Source: an uncultured Eubacteriales bacterium
GTDB lineage: Bacteria > Bacillota > Clostridia > Oscillospirales > Oscillospiraceae
DNA length: 64,000 bases
NCBI GenBank assembly: GCA_900545805.1
Contig: URAL01000003.1
Span: forward strand, 1-64,000
Reading direction: 5' to 3'
The notes under the pieces were generated by a model that was given only the letters and a program-made list of their open reading frames with translations, did no database searches and was not told the origin of the DNA. Within the stretch, counting starts at the first letter, position 1; every line of letters begins with the position of its first letter. This document shows positions 23,296 through 32,537 of this stretch, one piece after another. The position numbers were made by a program, and so were the translations under genes.

Positions 23296-23982
23296 ATGTC
23301 TTTATATACTATCGGCGATACTCACCTGTCGCTCGGAACAAATAAACCAATGGACGTTTTCGGCGGGCGCTGGGAAAACTATGTTCAGAAGCTCAACGAA
23401 GGATTTGCCGAGCTCAATGATGACGATCTCACCGTTTTGTGCGGAGATATCACCTGGGGAATGACTATGGACGAGGCTTTGCCCGACTTTAAATTCATCG
23501 ATGCGCTGCCCGGGAGAAAGATAATCCTTAAGGGCAACCACGATTACTGGTGGACAACTGCGACAAAGGCACGCAGCTTTTTTGCAAAGCACGATATAAA
23601 TACGATTGATGTCATGCACAATTCAAGCTTTGAATATGACGGAGTTTCAATCTGCGGCACTCGCGGCTGGTTTTATGAGGAGAGCAAGGGTGCTGAGCAC
23701 GATAAAAAGATAATGAACCGCGAAATCATGCGGCTTGAAGCGTCGCTAAAGGCCGCATCAACCGACGAGATTTATGTATTCCTGCATTATCCGCCTAAAT
23801 ATATGAATTATACATGCCCGGAGATACTGGAGCTTTTGAAAAAATATAATGTGAAGCGCTGCTGCTACGGGCATATCCACGGCGCAGGCTGTCAATTTGC
23901 CTTCAACGGCATGCTCGGAGGCATTGATTTCATGCTCGTTTCAGCCGATCATGTTAAATTCAGACCTGTAAAACTGATTTGA
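23296..23982 (+). CDS. Calcineurin-like metallophosphoesterase
   Basis: A 228-residue protein with the dinuclear metal motifs: IGDTHLS (Asp-x-His), CGDITWG, GNHDYWW, LHYPP and GHIHGAG. These are complete, so a phosphodiesterase or phosphatase activity is expected; the substrate is unknown. Homologues of this size are frequent in Clostridia. The ATG at 23296 follows GGAGG by four bases, so an in-frame start 33 bases upstream is rejected. It is transcribed alone, divergent from the DUF1540 gene. Confidence 0.88.
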   Translation: MSLYTIGDTHLSLGTNKPMDVFGGRWENYVQKLNEGFAELNDDDLTVLCGDITWGMTMDEALPDFKFIDALPGRKIILKGNHDYWWTTATKARSFFAKHDINTIDVMHNSSFEYDGVSICGTRGWFYEESKGAEHDKKIMNREIMRLEASLKAASTDEIYVFLHYPPKYMNYTCPEILELLKKYNVKRCCYGHIHGAGCQFAFNGMLGGIDFMLVSADHVKFRPVKLI

Positions 23983-24016
23983 CAGTACCTTCGATTGGTA
24001 AGTTCAAAGAAAATAA

Positions 24017-24045
24017 TTGCTTTTGACTGAAATATCTGTTATTAT
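24017..24045 (+). promoter_or_regulatory. Promoter of tig
   Basis: TTGCTT (24017-24022) and TATTAT (24040-24045) are 17 bases apart, with TGT before the -10. A TTGACT overlaps further down but is too close to the -10. Confidence 0.55.
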
Positions 24046-24084
24046 GTTTTGGTCTATGTGAATTATATTAGGAGGAATATATAA

Positions 24085-25404
24085 ATGTTAGTCAAGAACG
24101 TAGAAAAGAAAGACTCCAAGACCGCAAGCTTTCAGGTCGAAGTCGATGCCAAGGAATTCGACGAGGCCGTAAACAAGGCATTCAATAAGAACAAGGGCAG
24201 CATATCCATCCCCGGCTTCAGACAGGGCAAGGCTCCCCGCGCCGTTGTTGAGGGCATGTACGGTCACGATGTTTTTTATCAGGATGCTATCGACGAGCTC
24301 GTTGCTCCCGCATACGAGCACGGATACGATAACTGCGGCCTGAAGATAATAGGCAAGCCCGCAGTCTCGAACGTGGACCTTTCCGACGATAAGGTTCTCA
24401 CCCTGACCTTTGATGTTGAGCTCTACCCCGAGGTCACCCTCGGCGAGTACAAGAACCTCAGCGCGGTTAAGGAGACTTACATTATCACCGAAGAGGACGT
24501 AGACGGCCAGATCGACGGCGTCCGCAAGCGCAACGGCCGCGTTATCGACCTTGAGCGTGAGGCTCAGATGGGCGATACGGCTGATATCGACTTTGAAGGC
24601 ACTCTTGACGGTGTCCCCTTTGACGGCGGCAAGGCTGAGGGCTATGAGCTTGAGCTCGGCTCGAACACCTTTGTTCCCGGCTTTGAGGAGCAGATTGTCG
24701 GCATGAACATCGGCGATGAGAAGGATATAAACATCACCTTCCCCGAGGATTACGCGGCGGAGCTGGCAGGCAAGGACGTCGTATTTAAGGTCAAGCTCAA
24801 CGGCCTGTCCATGACCGAGCTGCCCGAGCTCGATGACGATTTTGTTCAGGACGTTTCCGAGTTCAACACAGTTGAGGAATACAGAGCAGACACCCGCAAG
24901 GATATGGAGCGCGTTATGGATCAGCAGATGGATGCAAAGTTCCGCACCGCTATCATGACCAAGGCCTGCGATAACATGACTGTTGAAATCCCCGAGAGCA
25001 TGATGCAGGAGAAAATCGATGAGCTCATCCGCAGCTATGCGGCAAACTTCGGCCTGACTGACCCGAAGATGAGCACCGACGATATCAAGAAGATGATGGG
25101 GCTCGATGAAGAGGCCATCAACGCTACAATCCGTCCAGCTGCCGAGTATCAGGTAAAGCAGGATCTGCTTCTCAACGCCATAGTTGAGGCAGAGAACATT
25201 GAAGTCACCGACGAAGAGCTTGAGGACTACATCAAGGGCGCTGCCGAGTCTGTCGGCACTGACGCCGATCATATCCGCCAGTACTTCGGCGAGGAATATA
25301 TTAAAAACGAGTTCAAGAAAGAAAAAGCGACCAAGATAGTTATAGAGTCGGCTACTGAGGAAGCTCCCTCCGAGGAGCCCTCCGAGGAGAAAGAGGCCGA
25401 ATAA
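24085..25404 (+). CDS. tig: Trigger factor
   Basis: The ribosome-bound chaperone and peptidyl-prolyl isomerase. The 439-residue protein has the N-terminal ribosome-docking domain with the signature GFRQGKAPR near 45, an FKBP-type PPIase domain (about 150-240, with GDTADIDFEGTLDG and GSNTFVPGFEEQIVG), and the long helical C-terminal domain ending in an acidic Ser/Glu-rich tail. AGGAGG precedes the ATG. It leads the conserved tig-clpP-clpX-lon cluster of protein quality control genes. Confidence 0.96.
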   Translation: MLVKNVEKKDSKTASFQVEVDAKEFDEAVNKAFNKNKGSISIPGFRQGKAPRAVVEGMYGHDVFYQDAIDELVAPAYEHGYDNCGLKIIGKPAVSNVDLSDDKVLTLTFDVELYPEVTLGEYKNLSAVKETYIITEEDVDGQIDGVRKRNGRVIDLEREAQMGDTADIDFEGTLDGVPFDGGKAEGYELELGSNTFVPGFEEQIVGMNIGDEKDINITFPEDYAAELAGKDVVFKVKLNGLSMTELPELDDDFVQDVSEFNTVEEYRADTRKDMERVMDQQMDAKFRTAIMTKACDNMTVEIPESMMQEKIDELIRSYAANFGLTDPKMSTDDIKKMMGLDEEAINATIRPAAEYQVKQDLLLNAIVEAENIEVTDEELEDYIKGAAESVGTDADHIRQYFGEEYIKNEFKKEKATKIVIESATEEAPSEEPSEEKEAE

Positions 25405-25463
25405 TCTATCTCGTTTAAGGATATGATCTCCACACGGTAAGCTGAAGAAAGGAGACGTTAAAA

Positions 25464-26045
25464 ATGAGTTTAGTACCCTATGTAGTAGAACAGACAAGCC
25501 GTGGCGAGCGTTCGTACGATATCTTTTCAAGACTTCTCAACGACCGCATAATCATGCTGTCGGAGGAAGTCAACGACACGACCGCGAGCCTTATCGTTGC
25601 CCAGCTTCTGTATCTTGAAGCGCAGGATCCCGACAAGGATATACAGTTTTATATCAACAGTCCGGGCGGCTCTGTCACTTCGGGCATGGCTATTTACGAT
25701 ACCATGCAGTATATAAAGCCCGACGTATCCACAATATGCATCGGTATGGCGGCGTCCATGGGAGCATTCCTGCTATCGAGCGGCGCAAAGGGTAAGCGCC
25801 TTGCGCTTCCCAATGCCGAAATTATGATCCATCAACCCTCCGGCGGCAGCAAGGGTCAGTGCACCGATATTCAGATTCAGGCTGAGCAGATCCTTAAGAT
25901 TAAGAAAAATCTCAACAGGATACTCGCCGAAAACACCGGCAAGGATATCGCCGTCGTTGAAGCGGACTGCGAACGAGACCATTTCATGTCCGCACAGGAA
26001 GCCCTTGAATACGGCCTTATCGATAAGGTGATCACCAGGCGATAA
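25464..26045 (+). CDS. clpP: ATP-dependent Clp protease proteolytic subunit
   Basis: A 193-residue ClpP with the full catalytic triad: Ser98 in GMAASMGAF, His123 in MIHQPSGG, and Asp172 in ERDHFMSA. It includes the N-terminal [17 protein letters not shown] axial-loop region and [20 protein letters not shown]. It assembles as a double heptamer and degrades proteins delivered by ClpX, whose gene follows. An AAAGGAG site precedes the ATG. A stable hairpin without a T tract separates it from clpX. Confidence 0.97.
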   Translation: MSLVPYVVEQTSRGERSYDIFSRLLNDRIIMLSEEVNDTTASLIVAQLLYLEAQDPDKDIQFYINSPGGSVTSGMAIYDTMQYIKPDVSTICIGMAASMGAFLLSSGAKGKRLALPNAEIMIHQPSGGSKGQCTDIQIQAEQILKIKKNLNRILAENTGKDIAVVEADCERDHFMSAQEALEYGLIDKVITRR

Positions 26046-26055
26046 GTGCGAAATT

Positions 26056-26082
26056 TATGGGGGAACAGAGCGTTCCCCCATA
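26056..26082 (+). other. Perfect hairpin between clpP and clpX
   Basis: TATGGGGGAAC pairs with GTTCCCCCATA (11 bp) around AGAGC. There is no following T run, so it is unlikely to stop transcription fully; it may protect or process the clpP mRNA end or reduce clpX expression. Confidence 0.6.
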
Positions 26083-26107
26083 TTACATCATTTCCCGAGG
26101 TATAATT

Positions 26108-27349
26108 ATGGCAAGAACAGACGACAGAAAGAGCATCCGCTGCTCTTTCTGCGGAAAAACACAGGCTCAGGCCGGCCGGCTTATTGCCGGCAACGGCGCA
26201 TATATCTGCGATGAGTGCGTAAATCTCTGCATGAGTATAATCGCTGAGGACGAGCAGGCTCCCGTGCATGACAATCAGGGCAATCGTCTGCGCTTCGAGG
26301 ATCTCCCGAAGCCCTCCGAGATCAAACAGAGACTTGACGCATACATCGTCGGGCAGGAGAGGGCAAAGGTCGTTTTATCGGTTGCGGTGTATAACCACTA
26401 TAAGCGCATACTTTTTGCCGGAGATAACGATGTTGAGCTTCAAAAAAGCAACATTCTGCTTATCGGCCCGACCGGAAGCGGCAAGACACTTTTTGCCCAG
26501 TCGCTGGCCAAGATGCTTAATGTACCTTTTGCTATCGCGGATGCTACCACTCTCACCGAGGCAGGATATGTCGGCGAGGACGTCGAGAATATTCTCCTGC
26601 GCCTGCTGCAGGCGGCAGATTTTGACGTTGAACGCGCCGAAAAGGGTATAATCTATATTGACGAGATCGATAAGATCGCCCGTAAAAGCGAGAATACCTC
26701 AATAACGCGCGATGTCTCCGGCGAAGGTGTACAGCAGGCGCTTTTGAAGCTGCTTGAGGGCACTGTCGCAAACGTTCCGCCTCAGGGCGGACGAAAGCAC
26801 CCGCATCAGGAATTTATCAAGGTCGATACGACAAACATACTTTTCATCTGCGGCGGTGCATTCGACGGCCTTGACAAGATTATCGAAAAGCGTACAGATA
26901 AAAAGAGTATGGGCTTCGGTGCGGAGATAAAAAGCTCTACAGAGCGGGATGTCGGTGAGCTTCTCAAGCAGGCTCAGCAGCACGATCTTTTAAAGTTCGG
27001 CATAATTCCCGAGCTCATCGGCCGCCTGCCTGTCATAGCCCCGTTGACATCTTTAAAGCGAGAAGACCTCGTTCGCATACTTACCGAACCCAAAAACGCC
27101 ATGACTAAGCAGTACGAGGCGCTTATGGGCTATGACGGAGTTAAGCTCGTCTACGATAAAGATGCGCTTGAAGCGATAGCGGATAAGGCTATCGAGATGA
27201 AGATCGGCGCTCGCGGTCTTCGAAGTGTGATGGAAGGTATAATGACCGATATCATGTACACCGTGCCTTCCGAGCACGATATCGAGAAAGTAATTGTCAC
27301 TGCCGACTGCGTGAAAAACGGAACCGGCCCCGACGTAATACGCAAATGA
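26108..27349 (+). CDS. clpX: ATP-dependent Clp protease ATP-binding subunit ClpX
   Basis: A 413-residue AAA+ unfoldase. The N-terminal zinc-binding domain has Cys12, Cys15, Cys34 and Cys37; the ATPase has Walker [13 protein letters not shown], Walker [12 protein letters not shown], the pore loop GYVGEDVE, and the IGF-type ClpP-docking region is replaced by FGAEIKS nearby in the usual loop region. The C-terminal sensor 2 [10 protein letters not shown] is present. The ATG at 26108 gives the expected N-terminus; an upstream in-frame start within the hairpin is rejected. It follows clpP and ends at a terminator. Confidence 0.96.
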   Translation: MARTDDRKSIRCSFCGKTQAQAGRLIAGNGAYICDECVNLCMSIIAEDEQAPVHDNQGNRLRFEDLPKPSEIKQRLDAYIVGQERAKVVLSVAVYNHYKRILFAGDNDVELQKSNILLIGPTGSGKTLFAQSLAKMLNVPFAIADATTLTEAGYVGEDVENILLRLLQAADFDVERAEKGIIYIDEIDKIARKSENTSITRDVSGEGVQQALLKLLEGTVANVPPQGGRKHPHQEFIKVDTTNILFICGGAFDGLDKIIEKRTDKKSMGFGAEIKSSTERDVGELLKQAQQHDLLKFGIIPELIGRLPVIAPLTSLKREDLVRILTEPKNAMTKQYEALMGYDGVKLVYDKDALEAIADKAIEMKIGARGLRSVMEGIMTDIMYTVPSEHDIEKVIVTADCVKNGTGPDVIRK

Positions 27350-27357
27350 TACAACAC

Positions 27358-27396
27358 GGCAAGACGGGGCATTGCCCTGTCTTGCTGCGTTTTTTC
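27358..27396 (+). terminator. Terminator after clpX
   Basis: GCAAGACGGGGC pairs with GCCCTGTCTTGC (one G-T) around ATT, followed by a short spacer and TTTTTT. Lon therefore probably needs read-through or its own promoter. Confidence 0.75.
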
Positions 27397-27427
27397 TATT
27401 TTATATCCCTCAGAAGGAGGTAAGCTT

Positions 27428-29830
27428 ATGAATCAGAACAAGAAAATACCCGACCGCGCAATGGCCATACTGCCGCTGCGGGGCCTTAACATATTCCCCG
27501 GAATGCTCCTGAGCTTTGACGTTGAGCGCCCGATATCGCTCGCGGCCCTCAATTTTGCGCAGAACTCCGATCAGGAGATATTCCTTGTTACGCAGAAGGA
27601 TATAGCAAACGATATGCCGGAGCTCAATGACCTTTACGAATACGGTGTTGTCTGCCGCATCCGTCAGCTCGTTCGTCAGCCAGGAGGCAAGCTGTGCAAG
27701 GTGATGGCCGAGGGAATCTACAGGGGCAGAATATCGTCTATCAGCTCCGAGCAGCCATATTTCTTCGGCGATGTTGAAAGTGCTCCCGATAAGGCTGAAA
27801 AGGTCGCTGCTGACAGAAAGGAAGCGCTCATGCGCACTACGGTAGGGCTGTTTGATGAGTATATCCAGCTATCCGGCAGTATGCCGCCCGAAATGCTTCT
27901 AAACCTTGTTGTCAGCCGTGATCCCGCCTTTGTTGCAGACTATACGGCGCAGAACGTACGACTTGATTACCGCCAGAAGCAGGTACTCCTTGAGGAGCTT
28001 CATCCCTGCCGCAGGCTGGAGATGCTAATTGAGCTGCTCAACCATGAGCTTAACGTCATGAGCATAGAGCAGGAGCTCAGTGAGGCGACGAACGAGCAGG
28101 TAAACCGCAGTCAGCGCGATTACTATCTTCGTGAGCAGATGAAGATAATCCAGCAGGAGCTCGGTGAGGATGATACATCAGACGATATAGGCGAATACCG
28201 CCAGAGGATCCGCGACCTGAAGCTCTCGCAGGAGATAGAGGATAAGCTTCTCAAAGAAGTGTCCCACCTTGCAAAGCAGCCCTTCGGCTCGACCGAGGCC
28301 ACGGTCATCCGCGGCTATCTCGACGTTTGCCTTGAGCTGCCGTGGAACATAAAGACCGAGGAAACGCGGGATATTGACAAAGCGCGCAGGGTGCTCGATG
28401 AGGATCACTACGGCCTTGAAAAGGTTAAGCAGCGCGTTATAGAATACCTTGCCGTGAGGCAGCTTGCCCCCAAGGCCGGCGGAAGTCTGCTGTGTCTTGT
28501 CGGACCTCCGGGCACCGGTAAGACCAGCATAGCAATGAGCATCGCACGAGCAACAAATCGCAAGTGTGTTCGCATATCCCTCGGCGGTGTTCACGATGAG
28601 GCAGAGATCCGCGGCCACAGAAAAACCTATGTCGGGGCAATGCCCGGCAGGATCATATCCGGCATCCGTCAGTCAAAGAGCATGAATCCTGTAATGGTGC
28701 TTGATGAGGTTGACAAGTTAGGCTCTGACTATCGGGGCGATCCCTCTGCGGCGCTGCTGGAAGCGCTCGACCCCGAGCAGAACTCAACGTTCCGGGATAA
28801 TTACCTTGAAGTGCCGTTTGATCTTTCGGATGTATTCTTCATAACGACCGCAAACTCGCTCGATACCATACCGAGAGCGCTCCTTGACCGCATGGAGGTC
28901 ATTGAGCTTTCAAGCTATACCGATGAGGAAAAGCTCAGCATCGCAAAGGGGCATTTGCTGCCCAAGCAGCGCAAAAAGCATGGTCTTAAGGCTTCACAGC
29001 TGAAGGTCAGCGACGACGCCATACGCGAGATTATAACATATTACACACGCGAATCGGGTGTCAGAAATCTTGAACGTCAGATAGCGGCGCTGTGCCGCAA
29101 GGCTGCCGTTTCGATTGCCGACGGCGAGCGCAAGAGCTTGTCGATTCGCTCCGGTGTATTGCAGCCGTATCTCGGCTCACCGAAATTCAAGCCCGAGCAG
29201 CGCAGAATGAACGATGAGGTCGGCCTTGTGCGCGGCCTTGCGTGGACAAGCGTCGGCGGCGAGGTGCTCGATGTCGAAGTTGCTGTTGTCGAAGGCAGCG
29301 GAAAGCTCGAGCTTACCGGCAACCTCGGCAAGGTTATGCAGGAATCCTGTCAGGCGGCAATGACCTGTATAAGAAGCAGGGCAAATAAACTCGGCATCAA
29401 CGCTGATTTTTACAAAACAAAGGATATACACATACATTTCCCGGAGGGTGCGATACCCAAGGACGGGCCTTCGGCGGGTGTCACCGTCTGCACGGCTATC
29501 GTCTCCGCGCTGACAGGTACGCCCGTGCGCCGCGATATCGCAATGACGGGAGAGATCAGCCTGCGCGGAAGAGTTCTTCCCATCGGAGGCCTCAAGGAAA
29601 AGACGATGGCGGCTATGCGCAGCGGCGTAAGCACCGTTATCATTCCTGCCGATAACGAGCCGGATCTCGAGGAGATCGATCCTGCCGTGCGAAAGGCACT
29701 CAACTTTGTGCTGGCAGATAAGGTCGATAACGTACTTGAAACTGCGCTTGCTCATAAGGACGCTGATAGCAAGCCTGATGTCATTATGCCCGTTTCGGGC
29801 AAGAAATCCCGTCCGGGAATTAGACAGTAG
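27428..29830 (+). CDS. lon: ATP-dependent protease Lon
   Basis: An 800-residue LonA protease. It has the N-terminal LON substrate-binding domain (about 10-205, starting AILPLRGLNIFPGM), a coiled middle region with LREQMKIIQQELGED, the AAA+ module with Walker A GPPGTGKTS (about 358) and Walker B PVMVLDEVDKLG, and the Ser/Lys proteolytic domain with FPEGAIPKDGPSAGV (Ser near 682) and the Lys some 43 residues later in GLKEKTMAA. GGAGG lies before the ATG. It follows tig-clpP-clpX, giving a compact protein quality control locus, and is followed seven bases later by engB. Confidence 0.96.
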   Translation: MNQNKKIPDRAMAILPLRGLNIFPGMLLSFDVERPISLAALNFAQNSDQEIFLVTQKDIANDMPELNDLYEYGVVCRIRQLVRQPGGKLCKVMAEGIYRGRISSISSEQPYFFGDVESAPDKAEKVAADRKEALMRTTVGLFDEYIQLSGSMPPEMLLNLVVSRDPAFVADYTAQNVRLDYRQKQVLLEELHPCRRLEMLIELLNHELNVMSIEQELSEATNEQVNRSQRDYYLREQMKIIQQELGEDDTSDDIGEYRQRIRDLKLSQEIEDKLLKEVSHLAKQPFGSTEATVIRGYLDVCLELPWNIKTEETRDIDKARRVLDEDHYGLEKVKQRVIEYLAVRQLAPKAGGSLLCLVGPPGTGKTSIAMSIARATNRKCVRISLGGVHDEAEIRGHRKTYVGAMPGRIISGIRQSKSMNPVMVLDEVDKLGSDYRGDPSAALLEALDPEQNSTFRDNYLEVPFDLSDVFFITTANSLDTIPRALLDRMEVIELSSYTDEEKLSIAKGHLLPKQRKKHGLKASQLKVSDDAIREIITYYTRESGVRNLERQIAALCRKAAVSIADGERKSLSIRSGVLQPYLGSPKFKPEQRRMNDEVGLVRGLAWTSVGGEVLDVEVAVVEGSGKLELTGNLGKVMQESCQAAMTCIRSRANKLGINADFYKTKDIHIHFPEGAIPKDGPSAGVTVCTAIVSALTGTPVRRDIAMTGEISLRGRVLPIGGLKEKTMAAMRSGVSTVIIPADNEPDLEEIDPAVRKALNFVLADKVDNVLETALAHKDADSKPDVIMPVSGKKSRPGIRQ

Positions 29831-29837
29831 GTGTACT

Positions 29838-30428
29838 ATGGCCGAACTTAACGTCAACAAAGCCGAGTTTATAAAAAGTGCGGCAGCACCGGCGGACTTT
29901 ATCCGCGGTGCACTTCCGAATATCGTATTTGCAGGCAAGTCCAATGTCGGCAAATCCTCGGTGATAAACAGACTTTTAAATCGCAAAAACTTTGCGCGAG
30001 TGGGACAGTCTCCGGGAAAGACGATACATGTAAACTATTTTCTTATAGACCAAAAGGTCTACTTTGTCGATCTTCCCGGCTACGGCTACGCGAAGGTATC
30101 AAAGTCAGAGCGCGAACGCTGGGGCAAGCTCATGGAGCAGTTTTTTGCCGTCGACGGGCTCATAGACCTCGGAATAATGATCGTAGACTCGCGTCATAAG
30201 CCGACGGCCGACGATATTACGATGGCTCAATGGTTCAAAAGCACCGGCTGTCCGCTCGTGGTTGCTGCCAATAAGTCAGATAAGCTGAAAAAGAGTGAGA
30301 TCGAGGCGAATCTTGAGCTTATTCGTCTTACTCTCGGCCTTGATGAAGAAACGCCGCTCATTCTATTTTCCGCGGAAAAGGGCAGCGGCCGCGACGCTCT
30401 TATGTCGCAGATACTCAAGTATATTTAA
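29838..30428 (+). CDS. engB: Ribosome biogenesis GTP-binding protein EngB (YsxC)
   Basis: A 196-residue GTPase needed for 50S assembly. Motifs: G1 AGKSNVGKSSVIN, G2 SPGKTIHVNY, G3 VDLPGYGYAKVS, and G4 AANKSDKL. The lon-engB pair is conserved in Firmicutes (lonA-ysxC in B. subtilis). The ATG at 29838 lies eight bases after the lon stop; GGTG just before it is a modest ribosome binding site. An in-frame extension into lon is rejected because the protein family begins at this point. Confidence 0.94.
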   Translation: MAELNVNKAEFIKSAAAPADFIRGALPNIVFAGKSNVGKSSVINRLLNRKNFARVGQSPGKTIHVNYFLIDQKVYFVDLPGYGYAKVSKSERERWGKLMEQFFAVDGLIDLGIMIVDSRHKPTADDITMAQWFKSTGCPLVVAANKSDKLKKSEIEANLELIRLTLGLDEETPLILFSAEKGSGRDALMSQILKYI

Positions 30429-30439
30429 GGTAGTGCTTT

Positions 30440-31132
30440 ATGAATTCATTCGGCGATGTAATGCGAAATCTTGACTGGTCGGTTGTTACCGACATGCTCA
30501 TGTCCGTCATACCGGCGCTCGTGTGCATAACGCTGCACGAGATCAGCCACGGCTATGTCGCCTATAAGCTGGGCGACAACACTGCGAAAAATATGGGAAG
30601 GCTCACGCTCAATCCCATTAAGCATATCGACATTGTCGGTCTCATAATGATGGTCGTGTTCAAATTCGGCTGGGCAAAGCCCGTGCCGGTCGATATGCGC
30701 AATTTCAAGCACCCCAAACGCGACATGGCGATAACCGCACTCGCAGGTCCGGTATCAAACCTCCTGATCTGCTGCGTCGTGCTGTTTATTTACGGTATCA
30801 TTTTTCTGCCGTGCAAGCTCTCGGGAAGCGAATTCTGGGGAGATGTGCTTGATATGGTTTACATAACATCATATTTGAGCATAGCTCTTGCCATATTCAA
30901 TATCATTCCCGTGCCGCCGCTGGACGGCTCAAAGGTGCTGTTTTCACTCATGAGCGATGAGGCGTATTTTAAGCTCATGCGCTATGAGCGCTACGGAATG
31001 CTGATTCTGCTCGTCCTTGTGGCTACTAATATTCTGGGGCAGCCGCTCCAGACGGTGACCGAGGCGGTGTTCAAATTCCTGCTCCCGTTTGCCGAATGGG
31101 GCTATGACCTTTCGTGCATACTGTTTTATTGA
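30440..31132 (+). CDS. M50 site-2 protease family protein (YwhC-like)
   Basis: A 230-residue polytopic membrane protein with the zinc motif HEISH near residue 34, the loop ARNMGRLTLNPIKHID-type segment (KNMGRLTLNP), and the second motif NIIPVPPLDGSK near 155. This is the short clade of site-2 proteases like B. subtilis YwhC, of unknown substrate, distinct from RseP and from the SpoIVFB-like protein in this window. It precedes scpA by two bases, an arrangement common in Clostridia. Confidence 0.9.
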   Translation: MNSFGDVMRNLDWSVVTDMLMSVIPALVCITLHEISHGYVAYKLGDNTAKNMGRLTLNPIKHIDIVGLIMMVVFKFGWAKPVPVDMRNFKHPKRDMAITALAGPVSNLLICCVVLFIYGIIFLPCKLSGSEFWGDVLDMVYITSYLSIALAIFNIIPVPPLDGSKVLFSLMSDEAYFKLMRYERYGMLILLVLVATNILGQPLQTVTEAVFKFLLPFAEWGYDLSCILFY

Positions 31133-31134
31133 TA

Positions 31135-31917
31135 ATGGACAATCCTACTTTTCATCTTGACGGCGTAGTTAAGGACAGAAATGAGCTTCAGGATTTCGAC
31201 GGTCCGCTCAGCCTTATCCTTATGCTGCTGTCGAAAAATAAAATAGAGATACGAGATATAAAAATATCCGAGATACTCGATCAGTACCTTGAATACCTTG
31301 ACCGTATGGAGAAAATGGATCTTGAAATAACGAGCGAGTTCGTGCAGATGGCCTCGCATCTGCTGTATATCAAGACCCGAACGCTCCTTGCGGGCGAGGA
31401 GGAGGTCAGTGAGCTGGAAGAGCTCATGACTTCTCTTGAGCAGTTAAAGTGCAAGGACATTTACTCGGCTGTGCAGAGAATAACTCCGGAGCTGAAAAAG
31501 GCCTCGGAAAAGGGGCTTTTATATTACGCAAAGCTCCCGGAGCCGCTGCCGGATATAAAGCGCGAGTACGAGTATCGCCACGAGCCGGCGGATCTGTTCC
31601 GTGCGCTGTATACCGTTATAACACGCGGCGGAAAACCGTCGGAGCCCGAGCTTGCTCACCGTCTCGCGCCCTCGCGCATCGTATATGAGGTGCGGACAAA
31701 AAGCCGCGAGCTTATCGACCGTCTGCAAAAGGGACCGGCAAAGCTGTCAGAGCTTTACTCCGAGTGCCGCAGCCGTTCGGAGATCGTTGCAACGTTTATC
31801 TCCATTTTGGAACTGTGCAGCATGGGCAGCGTTGAGCTCACAGGCGATGAGAGCGACTATACGCTCTCGTTCACAGGCGGCGATGTCGGCGAAATCATTG
31901 ACAGAATAACAGAGTAG
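31135..31917 (+). CDS. scpA: Segregation and condensation protein A
   Basis: ScpA is the kleisin that bridges the SMC ATPase heads in the bacterial condensin. The 260-residue protein has the N-terminal SMC-neck binding region FHLDGVVKDRNELQDFDGPLS-type start (ELQDFDGPLSLILMLL), the helix DIKISEILDQYLEYL, the ASHLLYIKTRTLL segment, and a C-terminal winged helix (about 185-255). The ATG lies two bases after the M50 gene stop; the in-frame ATG seven codons upstream is inside that gene. scpB follows after eight bases. Confidence 0.94.
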   Translation: MDNPTFHLDGVVKDRNELQDFDGPLSLILMLLSKNKIEIRDIKISEILDQYLEYLDRMEKMDLEITSEFVQMASHLLYIKTRTLLAGEEEVSELEELMTSLEQLKCKDIYSAVQRITPELKKASEKGLLYYAKLPEPLPDIKREYEYRHEPADLFRALYTVITRGGKPSEPELAHRLAPSRIVYEVRTKSRELIDRLQKGPAKLSELYSECRSRSEIVATFISILELCSMGSVELTGDESDYTLSFTGGDVGEIIDRITE

Positions 31918-31925
31918 GTTTTGTA

Positions 31926-32528
31926 ATGGAAACAGAGAATATAAAGTCAGCCGTTGAGGCAATACTTTTTGCAGCGGGCGAGCCTGTTCCCGCCGCACGC
32001 ATATCACTTATCCTTGAGGTCGATGAGAAAACGGTTTTCGCGGCGGCAAAGGAGCTTGCTGATGAATACAGCTTCGGTATGCGCGGCATGCGTATACTTA
32101 CGCTTGATAACAAGCTGCAAATGTGCTCGTCGCCGGAGTATGCCGCGGTGATAAGCAAAACGCTTGAGCAGCGCAAGCCGCCGATGCTCTCACAGCCGGC
32201 GCTTGAAACGCTTGCGGTCGTTGCGTATTTTCAGCCCGTCACAAGGGCGTATATCGACCAGGTGCGCGGAGTCGACAGCTCATACACCGTCGGTGTACTC
32301 ATAGACCGCGGCCTTATTGAGCGCTGCGGAAAGCTCGACGTTCCGGGTAGACCATCACTTCTTCGCACGACGGACGTTTTCCTTCGCACGATGGGCGTCA
32401 GCAGGCTTGAGGAGCTTCCGGAGCTTCCGGATATCAGCTCCGGCGACGGCGTCAAAAAGCTTGAAGATGCCATTGAAAAGCTCAACACGGTCGGTAATAA
32501 TCAGCTCCGGATGGAGGAGCTCAAATAG
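31926..32528 (+). CDS. scpB: Segregation and condensation protein B
   Basis: A 200-residue ScpB, which dimerises and binds ScpA in the SMC complex. It has two winged-helix domains: residues about 1-85 with KSAVEAILFAAGEPV and LTLDNKLQMCSSPEYA, and about 90-165 with PPMLSQPALETLAVVAYFQPVT, GVDSSYTVGVLIDRGLIE and GRPSLLRTTDVFLRTMG, the last being highly typical. It is cotranscribed with scpA. Confidence 0.95.
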   Translation: METENIKSAVEAILFAAGEPVPAARISLILEVDEKTVFAAAKELADEYSFGMRGMRILTLDNKLQMCSSPEYAAVISKTLEQRKPPMLSQPALETLAVVAYFQPVTRAYIDQVRGVDSSYTVGVLIDRGLIERCGKLDVPGRPSLLRTTDVFLRTMGVSRLEELPELPDISSGDGVKKLEDAIEKLNTVGNNQLRMEELK

Positions 32529-32537
32529 GATGTTGGG

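Noticed and set aside
24088..25530. A 480-codon open frame on the minus strand opposite trigger factor
   Set aside because: It is the mirror of the strongly biased tig coding frame, has no ribosome binding site in place, and shows no recognisable motif; tig itself is certain.
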